Below, piece by piece: positions 42,056 through 53,010 of a stretch of DNA of 64,000 nucleotides. Below the pieces are notes generated by a model, which did not search any database, was not told the origin of the DNA, and was given only the letters and a program-made list of their open reading frames with translations. Origin of the DNA: Diphasiastrum complanatum (Eukaryota; Streptophyta; Lycopodiopsida; Lycopodiales; Lycopodiaceae); contig CM055100.1 of assembly GCA_029204225.1 (NCBI GenBank), positions 59,642,975 through 59,706,974 of the forward strand. Reading direction: 5' to 3'. Made by a program: the position numbers and the translations under genes. Every line of letters begins with the position of its first letter. Position 1 is the stretch's first letter.

Positions 42056-43704
42056 TGTAGGGTGTGTAGAATAGTTGGTGATCAGCCCTCCTCCTGTCAA
42101 GAAGGGTTAGAACACAAGATAGGTTTCCAACTATACTTATTGCTAGTTTAGATGCTTACTAAGTCTATTTTAACACTACCCAACCTTAACTCTACTTCCA
42201 CTAATTCTAAACTCATACATTCATCATGATTGAGGGTGAAGGGAGAGATAGAGATAGAGAAAGAGAGTAGAGATGGAGGTTAGCTCAAATTCTCAATGTC
42301 ATGCTTATGGAAAAACCACAACTAGTAAAAAGCAAGAACAATAGAAACTAGAACAATAAGCAAGTCACACAAAAAGCATAAGCAAGATTGATTAGCAAAT
42401 GAGGATACTTGACATCTTTGTTATTTATCCACAACACTATGTGTGCATCTTTGTCATTATCCACAATACTATATTGAACCTCGATTACGTACAACATAAT
42501 GTTGCACTCTTTCAAGTATTGCTTTAGGTAATAAGATACATAAAAATTTCTAATCTTGATACAAATGAATTTTTTAACATTCAAAAGGGCAATTTTTCCA
42601 ATCATATTTGTTATTTATATTTTTGATGATTTTTTTTATTTCATCGATCTCTAATCGTTGGGTGTTATATACCAATCTTAAGAGATTTCCCAATTTAAAG
42701 TTGATGATTGGGTATATCTTAGAATTCCAAAACATTCAAGGACATTATGTACAAAAAAGCATTATAATCTGTCTACCATGTTAGCCGAATTTTTGACAAC
42801 AAAACTCGGGCTGATTTGAATGAAAATCAACAATAGAACTAGTTGGAAGACATCTGAATGTCAGAGAATTGTACAAAATTTGATGCAAAATATTGGGCTA
42901 GAAAAGGGTCCCAGCCCACCCTTAAAGTGGCTAGACCTGTTATTAGATATTAGAAAACAGACTTTTAAAACGGTCTCAAGAACCGTCGAAAATATATGAT
43001 ATATGCTAGTTTTTGTAAGATCGAGCAAAAAATGCCAGTCCATATAGAAATAGTTTCCAGCCTGCCTGAAAGTGGCTAGGCTAAAAGCATGGTTTGGTGG
43101 TACAAAATAAGAACCCATTTTTCATTGTACCCTTTGGTAGTACATTTCATTTTTTGGGGATTTTTTTTATCCATAATTGCTTTGAGTCCACATTAAAAAT
43201 GACATAACTTTTTAGTGGTAACTCCAATTTCAACGGAGTTTGGTGTGTTAGAAAGCGCTTTGATGAGCGCTTTTCAATGACATGTTACATGACATACTTT
43301 TGAGCTACGGTTAAAAAGTTAATTTCTTCCTATTCGGGTCTTATCTTCATTATTTGAATGGGTTGATTAGGCTGTAATAGTTCAAGGAAAAAGTGCATGT
43401 AACAGGGTATTAAAAGTTGGAATCAGAATGGAAAATTGTGAATTTGCAAAATGGAAATTCAGTGTTACGATGGTTATCAGCAAAGAAGACCGACAAATGG
43501 AAAATTTTAAGCAAAGGCGAACTATCCCCCCTCCCCCCCAACCTTGGCAAGCATAAAGTTTTTATAAGTAGTTGAGAAAATGCACAAGAACTTCACTTTT
43601 CACGAAGTGGAAAACAACTATTGGGAGAGTACTGATCTGAGTAAGCAGTAATGGCTTCATAGCCCAAGGATTAGGCACATGGGCTAGTGTACGGAAGTGT
43701 CATT
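42056..43704 (-). repeat. 5' LTR and flanking AT-rich DNA
   Basis: The LTR belonging to the PBS at 42054 begins at 42056 and runs rightward; its outer edge is not visible. Beyond about 42600 the stretch is AT-rich with no coding motif, and the 85-codon minus-strand frames at 42348-42605 and 42861-43118 have no family resemblance. Two related words (CCCAGCCCACCCTTAAAGTGGCTAG near 42911 and a diverged copy near 43058) hint at a small local duplication. Confidence 0.4.
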
Positions 43705-44178
43705 TGTCATGGCCATATTCTGTTAAGGACATGGAATAGTCCTAATATGGTAGACCGGACCTCCGATGTTCTAGGTTATTGGTCACGTCGAGATTTAATC
43801 CCATGTCGAGGCCTATTTGTGATTAATTACCTTAAGAGGACCCATACACTCTAATTGAGACATATGGAATACTACAAGTATGTGTGACGGATATAGGCAG
43901 GAGGACTGCATGAAGAGATGTGACCTATGTATAGTTGACCTGCATGGAAATTCCATGGGTTCATGCACAAGAATCTACTCTCTATATATTGAGGTAGGGA
44001 TTCTCCCGTCGACAACTTGGGTTTACATTACCAGTTACTCTCTTCTCCTCTTGCTTTCACATGGCATGGCTCGGGGGCGAGATCCAAGATTGATCTAGGT
44101 TTGGTTGGGAGGTTTTGCTCCTACATGTCTCATGTTGTGTTTTCCTATCCTTAGGGGTTTTCCCTAGTGGTCTTTACA
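43705..44178 (+). repeat. LTR of non-coding element copy b
   Basis: It has a TG...CA structure and a length of 474 bp. A TATA-like CTATATATT lies at 43982-43990, about 190 bases before the LTR end, a sensible place for the element's promoter. Shared blocks with 34732-34915 confirm the family. Confidence 0.7.
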
Positions 44179-44954
44179 TTGGTATCAAAGCCCGGCTAAG
44201 ATGCGGTCTTGGATAGGAGGTGACATGTTCTACATCGAATCGGAACTGGAATGCACTTGGATTTACATCCTGGCTGGAGTGCTATTTTCTCAAGAAAATT
44301 TTGGAGTTGGGTTCAATAATTCCGGTTTATAGCATACGTGTCAAAACTGGAGGTAGAGTGTGATTTTACAAGTTGATTTTGAGAAAATTGTTGAGAATTA
44401 GTGTGTAATTCACTTCTAATTTCTTGATTTCTTGACAATGTTCATAAAAGATGTGGAATAGGTTGCATGTGTGAATCACAAGACGTGCTTTATGGATTTG
44501 CATAACATAGAGAAATTTTGATAATTTGCAATGGTTCATAATGTTTTGGGCATTTGGTTCATGCATAACTGATTCAGTTTATTGATAGATTGTTAATTTA
44601 AAGGTCAATTTATCCGAAGGAATAAGCAATCAGTGACGATGTTTTGTAGAACTAATCTGTGCATGTAGAGGATTTAAGTTTTTTCTTTAAATTTGATCCT
44701 CATGTGAAGCATGCAAACCAAAATTAAAAACATTGAATGAAATTGCAAAGTTGTCAGTTCTATGGTATGAAGCAATCTATAAGCAAGGTTTGGGACTTGC
44801 AACCTCTAATCTAGAATTATATTCCCTACGTAATCACATTTTTGATTTTCTAACAAAGGAAATGGTGGCAGCTCACCGGAAGGAATCTTTGCAAATTTTT
44901 TTGACAAAAATTTACATGCACCTTTTGCAGAGCAAAACGTGCATGTAAATTTGC

Positions 44955-45260
44955 ACCCCCCGTTGGGGCTTCAGAGCACGGGCCGCGCATGGGAGGGGTT
45001 TGCCCCGGTGCCCCCCAGCAGGTGACGCGTGGCCTGTGCTTGGGTGCCTGCCAAAATCAAGGCGTGGGCCATTTTTGGAAGGCGGCACCAGGGCACTATC
45101 CTAGGGAGCGGGGCAGCGCTGAGTTGCGGTCCCGGGCAGCAAGCAGAGGGTGGCGTTGGGGCAGGGCGCCGTGCTGGCTGGCGACGGGCAAGGAGTCCCG
45201 GGCAAGGGGGTGAGCCGGCACCGGGCACAAGGCTCACACACACACACACATGCAAAAAAT
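44955..45260. repeat. GC-rich island followed by (CA)n
   Basis: About 290 bp of markedly GC-rich DNA sits abruptly in AT-rich surroundings, ending in (CA) repeats at 45235-45250. It has overlapping open frames on both strands, as expected from low stop-codon frequency in GC-rich DNA, and none resembles a known protein. The related copy a has no such island, so it is an insertion or an expanded segment. Confidence 0.5.
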
Positions 45261-45358
45261 TTGGGTGGGTTTCTTATTATATCCCCTCGCAGTTGCCTTG
45301 CAAAATTGCTTATGGGGTTAAAACTGGCTGCTTGGACACGTGGCATCCGGGCAGCCAG

Positions 45359-45384
45359 TTTTTTTTTTTTTTTTTTAAAAAAAA
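45359..45384. repeat. T18-A8 homopolymer junction
   Basis: A run of 18 T directly followed by 8 A. Such junctions can mark the tail of an old insertion, but no element is recognisable around it. Confidence 0.7.
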
Positions 45385-46594
45385 CAGATGTGGTTGGGAG
45401 GGCACCGGGGCCAAAGGGAAATGTGCTCGCAAGATGCGAGCCCTTTTCCTTGGATTGGTAGTCCGTAAAGTGCCTGTCTGTGAATGATTGAGGATGTAGC
45501 CCTGACTTGAATCAAGCCTGCTGAACTGAACCTTTGATCAATTTTTGGAATCAAGAATTGAGGAATTCCAGATTGAAAACAGCTTGGATTAGCTATTGGA
45601 TTCATGTTGGTTGTTACAGCAGTGGAGTTGAGAGTTCGTTTTAGTTGTGGGATGTTATCCCATCTTTTCCTACTCAATCTCTGATCACACAGGTTTAACC
45701 GTGTGGAAAGCAGTTAATTAGGAACCGTTAGAACCTTAGAATCGATGCGAAGTGTGTCAGACTGCTGGTTCCAGTCCTGCAAATGATTCTTCTAGTGGGA
45801 GAGTTGTTTGGAATCGGTTGAAGATCAATGTTTAGATCTGAGTAGGGCCGAAAGTGGAACAGTAGAACGTTGGAGGTTGAAGCAACTGGAGTGTCGCTGC
45901 CTTGTACAAAAATATTGCACTTCTTATTGCTCGCTTAAGATCAACACTCTGACGTTTGTTCCTCTCTGTGAGCTGAAACTCTGGTTGTTGAACTGATGTA
46001 AAACGCTGAATCCAGAGGATGTTACAGCGGAACTATGAAGCTGGCAGCAGAGGCGATGAAGCTTGATTCTGCCATTCAGCGTGTAGCAAGGCAACGAGGG
46101 TGGATTCTGGTATGGTGCTAGCTGCAGATGAGTGAAAGGAGGACGCGATCGAGCCTTAAATCTTTGCTTGCAATCTCTCGATGGTTGCGGCTGGGTGCAC
46201 ATTTGAAATCCCTATGAGTGGCGGCCAAGAAAAAAAGATTAGGGGTTGTTTTTTTTTAAACCTTGTGAAGCCTTTAGTTGTCTTTTACTTTTTTTTTTGG
46301 CTTGGGCCTGTAAAAAAAAAATGATGAATCAGCAAAAGAATTGTAGGTATGGTTAAAAGATACAAATTTTCATGTGATAAAAAATATTGCAATAGGAGCA
46401 ATACTTATGCCTTTGGCAAATCTAAACAGATTAAAAGGTATGGTAAATGGTACCATAGCTTTTGTAAATGATATCATATTTGAAAAAAAATAGTAATGAC
46501 ATACAATCAATAAAATTAAAAATACAAAATAATAACGGGATCTCTAATCTAACAAGATCCAAATTTACTAAAATCAGATTAGACAGAAGCAATT

Positions 46595-47040
46595 CTAAGA
46601 CTGGATTTGATCCCAAGCATAACTCCTAGCATGAAAGATAGGATTGGTTGCCAACCTTTGGGCTGATTGATTGTCACAAAAGATGATTGGGCTCGCTAAA
46701 AAATATAGCAAGTGAAGATCCTTGATCATCCTCTTGATCCATACCATCTCCTTTGTGCATTGTGTAAGAGCTTTGTACTCGGCCTCACTAGATGGCAATG
46801 AGATAGTGGCTTGTTTCTTCGACATCCATGATATAGCTCCATCACCTATGAAAATACAATGAGCTAATGGATTTTCTATCCATTACATCGCCAGCATAGT
46901 CCGAATCTGAAAACCAAAAAGATTACATGATGATCCCTCATACATTATGCAAAACTCTCGAGTTCCAATGATGTACCTCAAAACTCGTTTTCCTAACTTC
47001 CAATGCTCCTCACTAGGATCTTGCATGAATAGTTGAAAGT
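46595..47040 (-). pseudogene. pol: Copia RT C-terminus and RNase H fragment
   Basis: Minus-strand reading: MQDPSEEHWKLGKRVLRYI (47030-46970), then a decayed RNase H start (NLFGFQI, DYAGDVMDRKS-like, 46900-46860). An open 76-codon stretch follows with ATISLPSSEAEYKALTQCTK, MVWIKRMIKDL, FCDNQSAQRLATNPIFHARS. The motifs are of the same copia family as the outer element (NNPISHARSKHIEV). The frame breaks right after HARS, and the polypurine tract is not found. Confidence 0.85.
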
Positions 47041-47259
47041 GTTAAGAGAACAAGCTAAAACTATACAAGAGAAAAACTATTTCACAACTTCTAAATTTTA
47101 TAATATGTCGCAATTCGACGCGTCGAAATCCGACATCCAAGCAAAAATTCTCTAAATAGAGGTCCGGTGATTGAAAAATTGTGGCAGCAACCATTTTTCA
47201 AAGTGCACGTCGAAATCCGACAGCCCGACGTGGATATGGCATGGAATATATATATATAT

Positions 47260-47690
47260 TTATTTATTTAAGTATGTGTCATCTGACTTTGAGATAGAGA
47301 TTATAAAGGCTTGATAGCCCTTCTTGGTGGATAAGCATCCAACCATGATCCATAAACTTGGATCTCCTTCCTTGCTTGCTTTCAAATGAGCACATGCAAA
47401 GCAATAACTTTCAAGTACACTAAGGTACACAACCTTAGGCTTATAGTTGAACAAGACTCCATATGGTGAATATATTCCAATAGCTACATAACTCCACAAA
47501 GCTTTGCATAATGGAAAATAACCATGCACCATAAAACTTGAAGAAACACTTGTGAAATTATCAATAAGAGTAGAAAAGAAAGTATCTCCTTTGATTATTG
47601 ATAAAGAAAGGTGAAAATCCTCTTGGGAATACTAGTCATCAAAGCAAAATTACAAGAACTTGCACTTTCTTGTAGATCTAACTTTGGTTG
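47260..47690 (-). pseudogene. pol: Copia integrase fragment, minus strand
   Basis: From 47690 the decayed pre-integrase start is followed directly by the integrase C-terminal part in the stretch 47532-47260: SPYGVLFNYKPKVVYLSVL, FACAHLKASKEGDPSLW and MVGCLSTKKGYQAF. The zinc-binding and catalytic parts are deleted. Between 47041 and 47259, foreign AT-rich DNA with ATTCGACGCGTCGAAATCCGAC words, like the cluster at 61910-62395, separates it from the RNase H fragment. Confidence 0.7.
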
Positions 47691-47769
47691 GTTTGTCCAC
47701 CATCAGGTTCCCTTGTGTTGTTGTGATTGGCATGCTTAGAATAGGATCCTTGGATTGAGGACTTTATAA

Positions 47770-47960
47770 TTAGCAATGGAGGTGCTAAGCTGTATGTGAT
47801 TTTTACTGATGATTTTAGTAGATTTTCTTGGGTGTATCTACTAAAGAGCAAATATGAGGTTTTTGATATCTTTGTCAAGTTGATTTTGCAAGGGAGGTCC
47901 AAATTTCTACAAAGATCAAGTGCTTCAAGAGTGAAATGGTGGTGAGTACATTTTACAGCT
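47770..47960 (+). pseudogene. pol: Copia integrase core fragment, plus strand
   Basis: A plus-strand stretch reads GGAKLYVIFTDDFSRFSWVY and LLKSKYEVFDIFVKL, the segment after the first catalytic Asp of copia integrase. After a frame change it reads IKCFKSEMVV, a decayed form of the second-Asp segment. It lies head-on to the minus-strand fragment at 47260-47690, so the locus was rearranged or received a second insertion. Confidence 0.75.
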
Positions 47961-48558
47961 AGAAAACTCCGTGTTTATCTATGCGACACTTAACACTTAG
48001 CCGATTTTCAAAATTATGTTTGCATGGAACATCCACGTGTGGATTATCCACACCAAAAAATTTTTGAGCACACCTCCGACAAGTCCATCGGTGTTTTTCT
48101 GACATGGCACCGAAAAATTTATGCGCGTGGATAATTCATGCAAAATTGAATTTTGAAAATTCTGGTAGTTGCTTGGGAGGGAAGCTTGGCGGCACCGGCG
48201 GACGACGATTTTACGCGTGAATTATCCATGCAAATTCGGTTGTCTCAACAACTTCACTAGACCGGGAAAATATTCCGGTTCCACGTTAAAGTTATCCATG
48301 CGTGGATATCTTCTGCATGGATTATCCACTCGATTATTTTTTTTTGCTTGTTGATAATGAAATGGAATTAGTTGAATAAATATTTTTCTAAAGTTCACAT
48401 TCAATGGTACATTCCTACACATACTCGAGTCAAGGTGGTCATTATTGCCCCCTTACTAGACGTAGAATAGTGATTTTGTAGCAGACAAGACTGCACATTG
48501 CCAAAGCCAAGGATTGGAAGCAAGAGAATGCATTGCAGAGATACTGAACCATAAAAAA
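47961..48558. other. Spacer with repeated GGATTATCCA words
   Basis: Words such as (G/T)GGATTATCCA, GGATAATTCATGCA and AATTATCCATGCA recur at 48034, 48127, 48222 and 48290-48330. They look like a degenerate array with partial inverted symmetry. No coding motif is seen. Confidence 0.4.
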
Positions 48559-49019
48559 TCATGAATTAGTTGGTTTGATCTCATTAGGACCAAAATAAAG
48601 TGTTTAGAAGTCAATTTGGTTTTTTCAGTTCACAAACAAAAATGTATCCCGGAGGCTTTTCATTTTTTTCGTCCAAAATCATGATTTTTGGTTGTTTCAT
48701 TTCATCAAAAAGCCAAAAAAAACATTTAGAAGCTAAAAATAATTTTAAAAGGAAACATGGTGAGGCACGAGAAGGGGCCCTTTGACTTGTCAAAGGGCCC
48801 CTGGTCGCGCCTCACTATGATTTTTAATTTTTTTTTTAAGCTCTTAAACACTTTTTTTGGGTTCTGATGAAGTGAAACGGCCAAAAATCGTGATTTTGGA
48901 CGAAATAAATGAAAATTTAACCTCTGGAATACATCTTCGTTTGTAAACTGAAAAAAAAAAAAATTGACTTCTAAACACTTTGCTTTGGTTCTAATGAAAT
49001 CAAACAGACAAATTCATGA
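48559..49019. mobile_element. Foldback element with GGGCCC core
   Basis: The two halves are inverted copies. TCATGAATTAGTTGGTTTGA at 48559 pairs with the end at 49019, AAAGTGTTTAGAAGTCAA pairs with TTGACTTCTAAACACTTT, and the arms meet at AGGGGCCCTTTGACTTGTCAAAGGGCCCCT near 48775-48801. Arms are about 225 bp with scattered mismatches and indels. No coding capacity. It fits a MITE or foldback transposon; I cannot assign a superfamily or a target duplication. Confidence 0.75.
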
Positions 49020-49300
49020 ATTTTGATGGAAAAATAAAAATGTATCCTCCACGAGGCCAAAATTTCATATTTTTTTTTGTCCAAAATTGTGATTTTTGGC
49101 CGTTTCACTTCATCAAAAGGCCAAAAAAAAAAACGTTTAGGAGCAAAAAAATTATTTTTTTGGTAAATTTTAAAAATCATGGTGAGGCGCGAACAAGGGC
49201 CCTTTGATTTGAAATGGCCAAAAATCACGATTTCGGACGAAAAATATGAAAATTTGGCCTCCTAGATACGTTTTTGTTGTTTTTTGGACATGATTTTCAT
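49020..49300. mobile_element. Second, shortened foldback copy
   Basis: It contains arm segments of the preceding element: AAATGTATCCTCCACGAGGCC and GTCCAAAATTGTGATTTTTGG at 49037-49110. Their inverted counterparts GGCCAAAAATCACGATTTCGG and GGCCTCCTAGATACG lie at 49213-49271, around a shortened centre (GGGCCCTTTGATTTG). One half is incomplete, so this is a deleted neighbour of the same family. Confidence 0.65.
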
Positions 49301-49617
49301 CTTTGAGAAGGCTTGATATCTGTGCCTTACTGTAATCTCAGAGAGAAAAAAGAATCACTTTCAAATACAGTAGGCTGAGAATTTAGGCTGTTTGACCAAA
49401 ATTCACACTGTTGCGTAAACCTACATTTCTATATATAAAAAGAATATTTCCATGATATTCCACTTATTTTCAAAATTAATAATTATACATATTATATCGA
49501 GATTGCAATGCTGATAATTTATAGTGTTACTTGAACTTAAGTTCATCAAAGAAAAGACATAATTACATGATGACATTAAACAATAAACATCTAACCAAGA
49601 AAGAGTGAGAGTAAGAG

Positions 49618-49621
49618 AGAA

Positions 49622-49697
<76 letters not shown>

Positions 49698-49718
49698 CGG
49701 GGGGGGGGGGGGGGGGGG
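49618..49718. repeat. (GA)n microsatellite joined to G20
   Basis: An uninterrupted GA tract of roughly 34 repeats (49626-49695) is followed by GGGCGG and a run of 20 G ending at 49718. The minus-strand Leu-Ser repeat frames seen here are by-products of the repeat. The length makes it prone to slippage and a likely polymorphic marker. Confidence 0.9.
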
Positions 49719-50329
49719 AGAGTGGGTTGAATAAAATTCATAGGCAATTTTCAAAAAGGGAAATGTACTTGGGCATTAAGTGAGGCCTGCAAGTCTATGT
49801 CCCACCTAGAGCCCTAGTTGTTGTCCTATTGGAACCAAGGCAATGAATATCCCAGTCTTGTCTTACAAAGTACCTACAAAAGTCTATGGATGATGGGACC
49901 TACATTTAGCCCTTAACTCTTGCTCACCCTAAAGTAAAAGTGCCATGTAGTATTGATTAGCACTAAACTAATTATGCTTAACGAACTTGTTTAGGCAAGG
50001 AAGAGGCCCTTTTTGAGTTCAAAAAGGGCCCTAATGCAAGAAGGTTACTGACATTGTTAATCCTATAAGAGCACTATTAAAGGAAGATATTAAGAGCATT
50101 TTTCCCAGTCTTTACAAGCTACCAGCTTATTTCCAACAAAAGAACGACGTCAATCAAGAACCAAGGAAGAGAGAATGGCCATCAATGAATTAAAGTAAAA
50201 TTCCAGTAGAAAATCCATCTCTTACAACCTACTTCTGAACAAAGACGCCCCCTTGAAGAGCATAAAGCATGAGGGAAGTAGTTCGTTGGATTTCAACAGT
50301 CCTTTTAGACATCGATTGCTTATTGTTTC
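49719..50329. other. Spacer containing a 26-bp palindrome
   Basis: No coding motif. GGCCCTTTTTGAGTTCAAAA followed by AGGGCC at 50005-50030 is a near-perfect palindrome whose centre resembles the core of the foldback elements at 48559-49300, so it may be a relic of the same family. Confidence 0.5.
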
Positions 50330-50665
50330 CCATCTACACCCGATGAGGCTCCAAGGCATGCATACACAAATGTGGTGCCTTTGGGCCTGGCACGATTGGT
50401 GGGTGCCATGTGGCGCTTGATGCCTGACTTGTCCAAATGGTCCAGCGGCCAATAATCTGCCTCACAGGTGCCGGTGCATGTGCACCCCTGGGCGGGTCCC
50501 AGGACACGCCCATGTGGTCGTGCCTGGCTCTCGGGTAGCAAGCACATGGTAGTGGAAAGCGGTTACTAGGCGCAAACGACGCACTGGCCCTTGGGCAGCT
50601 CACACTTGGTGTCGAGCAATGCAGCCTAACTCTTGGGCAATGTGCGTTGGGTGGTGGGCAGTGTG
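50330..50665. repeat. GC-rich island with CTTGGGCA-type words
   Basis: About 330 bp are much more GC-rich than their surroundings. CTTGGGCAG, CTCTTGGGCAA and CTCTCGGGTAGCAAG words repeat with loose spacing. Overlapping frames exist on the minus strand, but none matches a known family. Its character is like the island at 44955, and both may be GC-rich segments internal to non-coding elements. Confidence 0.4.
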
Positions 50666-50689
50666 AAAAAATCAGATCCAAAACATGCT

Positions 50690-51177
50690 TAATGGATCAA
50701 TAAATCTTTGGCTAAATTTGGATGCACATCTAGATTCAACTACAAGCTAGAAATCATGCATCTACCATGCTAGAACTTGGAAATACATGAAGATCTGATT
50801 AAAATCACTAAGGTATGATATAGTAACGTCCCTGTCCGTACAACAACATCAGTACACTGTCCTTCACACGTGTGTATCCAAGTACAACAAGAAAAATCAC
50901 ATTCTACACATTAGAACTCATTACTCAAGATATCATGAGAAATATGAAAGAGATTGACATAGAATCAAAGGAGAAAAGTTCTCCATACAAAATGAGAACA
51001 TGAAAATGGTTTCTCCATCTTGGTAGAGCTATTTATAGCATCCATAATTCCACTTGGCCAGTTTTTCTTAAATAGCAACTTCTAGGTACTTCACCAAAAA
51101 CCTAGTTTAACTTAAAATTTCACTTTGGCCTCCAAATTGTCAATTTAGACCAACTAAACTAATTGACATTTTTCACA
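50690..51177 (-). repeat. 3' LTR of a copia element, left edge uncertain
   Basis: On the minus strand the LTR starts TGTGAAAAATGTC at 51177, right after a polypurine tract (51187-51178, GAAGAGGGAG). A good TATA box, GCTATAAATAGC (51039-51028, minus strand), lies about 140 bases in. The left edge is placed by eye. Confidence 0.6.
51028..51039 (-). promoter_or_regulatory. TATA box in the copia LTR
   Basis: The minus-strand sequence GCTATAAATAGC is a near-consensus plant TATA box within the LTR. Transcription would start roughly 30 bases further left and run leftward out of the 3' LTR. Confidence 0.55.
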
Positions 51178-51709
51178 CTCCCTCTTCAACTAGTTTTATC
51201 GCACAACTTTGATCCATCTTAAGAATTATCTCCATCCTAAGAATAGACCTACTTTCTATGGTTTTATAATAGCTTCCATAATTGATATAGATAATAGTGT
51301 CCATATTGGATGCTTCACTATTTCTTACATCAATTTTACATATCAAGATAAAAAACCAACACAACATGTAACATAGAATCATAATGAATAAATTTTTCCA
51401 TCCTTCCACCTTTGATATCTCTGGATAATAACAACAACCAAGCAATAAATGTGAGTGATTACCATTTGCTTGCATGTATCCTCCATCTTTGTCCTTCCTT
51501 GACATGTCTCCACCATGAAAAATTATGAATGAGCCTCCATCTCCATCTTGCCATAAGATATCATCATCACTTGATGACTTAAGCATGGATGAGTGATATA
51601 ATGATCCTCCCTTATCTTCATTTCCATCAGCAAAATCAGCCAAGAATGCTAGTACAACTCCAACATTAAAATGATGCAAAACAATGTAAAGTGTCGCATG
51701 AGCAAGCAT
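51173..51709 (-). pseudogene. Copia integrase fused to non-coding 3' region, 178-codon open frame
   Basis: The first residues MLAHATLYIVLHHF follow the in-frame LVESAKC and correspond to the end of the copia integrase core (family: NRTLVE.A.CMLAHA). After that the sequence leaves the family, and the remaining 150 codons read through what should be the element's 3' untranslated part up to the LTR, ending IKLVEEGV at the polypurine tract. The frame contains a hydrophobic stretch (LFIMILCYMLCWFFILICKI). I judge this open frame accidental, created by a deletion of the RT and RNase H. It is the longest open frame outside recognised coding regions, so the alternative of a real small membrane protein should be kept in mind. 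Confidence 0.5.
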
Positions 51710-51784
51710 ACACTTGGCCGATTCGACTAAGAGTCTATTCTAGCAAGTCCATTTGACTAAGGTGAATAGGAGATAATAAATTGT

Positions 51785-52260
51785 TGCTCAATGCCATTGT
51801 TAAGGCAATACTCCTTGAATTCGGTAGATATGTACTCTCCCCCATTGTCGGACCTCAATGCTTTAATTGTTTTACGACGTGGACGTCGAGGCCAGGCTCA
51901 AAACCATTTGTCAAGAAAAGTCAATATCGGTCATGTTGATGCAGACTCCATTTCTGCACGCTCCTTGATTTGTTAAAAGATTTTGAAAGCCTTTGATTTC
52001 TGCTTAATAAAATAAACACTTGTTCTTCTGGAATATTTGTCAATGAAGGTAATGAAATACTTTGCATCAAGCAATGACAGAGTTTTTATTGGACCACATA
52101 TATGTGAATGAACAACATCTAGAACATCTTCCATTTTGAGTCGGTTGTGTTTTCTTCAAGCTTCAGTTTGATACTTGTGACAACAACGGGCACAACTTGT
52201 TAGCGATTAGGGAGGTCTTCATCTTAAATTTTCACTAATTGTAATTGGATCCATTAAGCC
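51785..52260 (-). pseudogene. pol: Copia integrase core, first catalytic Asp replaced
   Basis: Minus-strand reading: a CARC zinc-motif relic (52190), then VLDVVHSHICGPIKTLSLLD (52130-52070). Here His stands where the family has the first catalytic Asp (HSD.CGP). YFITFIDKYSR, VYFIKQKSKAFKIF, a stop, and then KTIKALRSDNGGEYISTEFK (51880-51820) with the second catalytic Asp intact follow. It continues toward GIEQQFIISYSP and a stop near 51755. With the PBS and LTR to the right and the LTR to the left it forms one internally deleted minus-strand copia element. Confidence 0.85.
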
Positions 52261-52413
52261 TGTCTACTATGAGACCGACTTTATTTTGAGAATTTATCTG
52301 GAAATTAGTCTGTTGATAAATCGATGACTTAAGAATGATACTATGTGATGCTACAATTGAAAATCAATTATCTCATACTGAGATTTGATGCCACTTGTTG
52401 AAGAATAGATATG

Positions 52414-52483
52414 GCTCTGATATAATGAAGAGCATAGAGCTCTGATACCAAGAAAAGTATCTAATGATATCGCTCTGATACCA
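52414..52483 (-). promoter_or_regulatory. Three primer-binding-site copies
   Basis: On the minus strand, TGGTATCAGAGC occurs exactly at 52483-52472 (next to the LTR edge at 52484) and at 52450-52439. A decayed form (TTATATCAGAGC) lies at 52425-52414. The spacing is 33 and 25 bases. Only the outermost copy sits at the LTR end. The multiplication parallels the PBS-containing 42-bp repeat at 13338. Confidence 0.8.
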
Positions 52484-53010
52484 TGTTGAAAGACGGAAGG
52501 GAAGGAAAAGAGTCGACAAGTCAAAGTCTATGGACGAACAATCGAAAGCAGTGAAATGATCCTTCTTCCTTATGCATGACTACACCTATCATAAATCAAA
52601 CAAAGCTATCATGACAATCATCATGTTTGATATTTTAGCAACTAGCTTTGAAATCATTAGTACTAAAGTGATTTTGTAGCCAAACAATTACAGAGTGAAG
52701 TGATCCATAGAATATTGCAGTATTGAAGTATTCAATAGATAAGATGAAACAATAAGAGATTTATTAGCTACTGATAACTATAGAGAAGCATACATTCTGA
52801 CATAATACTGAACGCAATAAGAAGATGAATTGATTCTCAGTAAGTAGCATGTACAAAGTCAATAAAAATTTAGAATTGAGTGAATGGATGTAGATTAAAG
52901 ATCGATTAATCAGATGAATCACTTCCGATAGTAGAATAATCCAACAAGAACTTGAGTGAGGGGGGACAAATATCATGCCTGTGACTGATCTCGGATTGTT
53001 TATCCCACTA
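52484..53010 (-). repeat. 5' LTR of the copia element at 51-53 kb
   Basis: The inner edge is fixed by the PBS at 52483 (plus-strand TGTTGAAAGACGG). Blocks shared with 30275-30870 show that the two are one LTR family. The outer edge is uncertain; a CATGCCTGTGACTG stretch near 52974 may mark it. Confidence 0.6.

Larger units (their letters stand above)
43705..46240 (+). mobile_element. Non-coding LTR element with tRNA-Met PBS, copy b
   Basis: A 474-bp LTR (43705 TGTCATGGCC to 44178 TTTACA) is followed by TTGGTATCAAAGC (44179-44191), a copia-type PBS. About 2 kb of non-coding DNA follows, aligning with copy a at 34940-36290. There is no gag, protease or RT, and no second LTR is visible, so the element is 3' truncated or its other LTR has diverged. 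It is a LARD-like, non-autonomous element that would need proteins from another element. The interior contains a GC-rich island (44955-45240). Confidence 0.6.

Noticed and set aside
44971-45487. Several open frames in the GC-rich island, up to 152 codons
   Set aside because: They overlap on both strands, show no family resemblance and pass through a homopolymer run.
49421-49754. Leu-Ser and Pro repeat proteins on the minus strand
   Set aside because: They are translations of the (GA)n and G20 microsatellite.
51173-51709. 178-codon open frame with a hydrophobic segment as a new membrane protein gene
   Set aside because: Its start is copia integrase sequence and its end runs into the polypurine tract and LTR, so it is most likely a by-product of an internal deletion.
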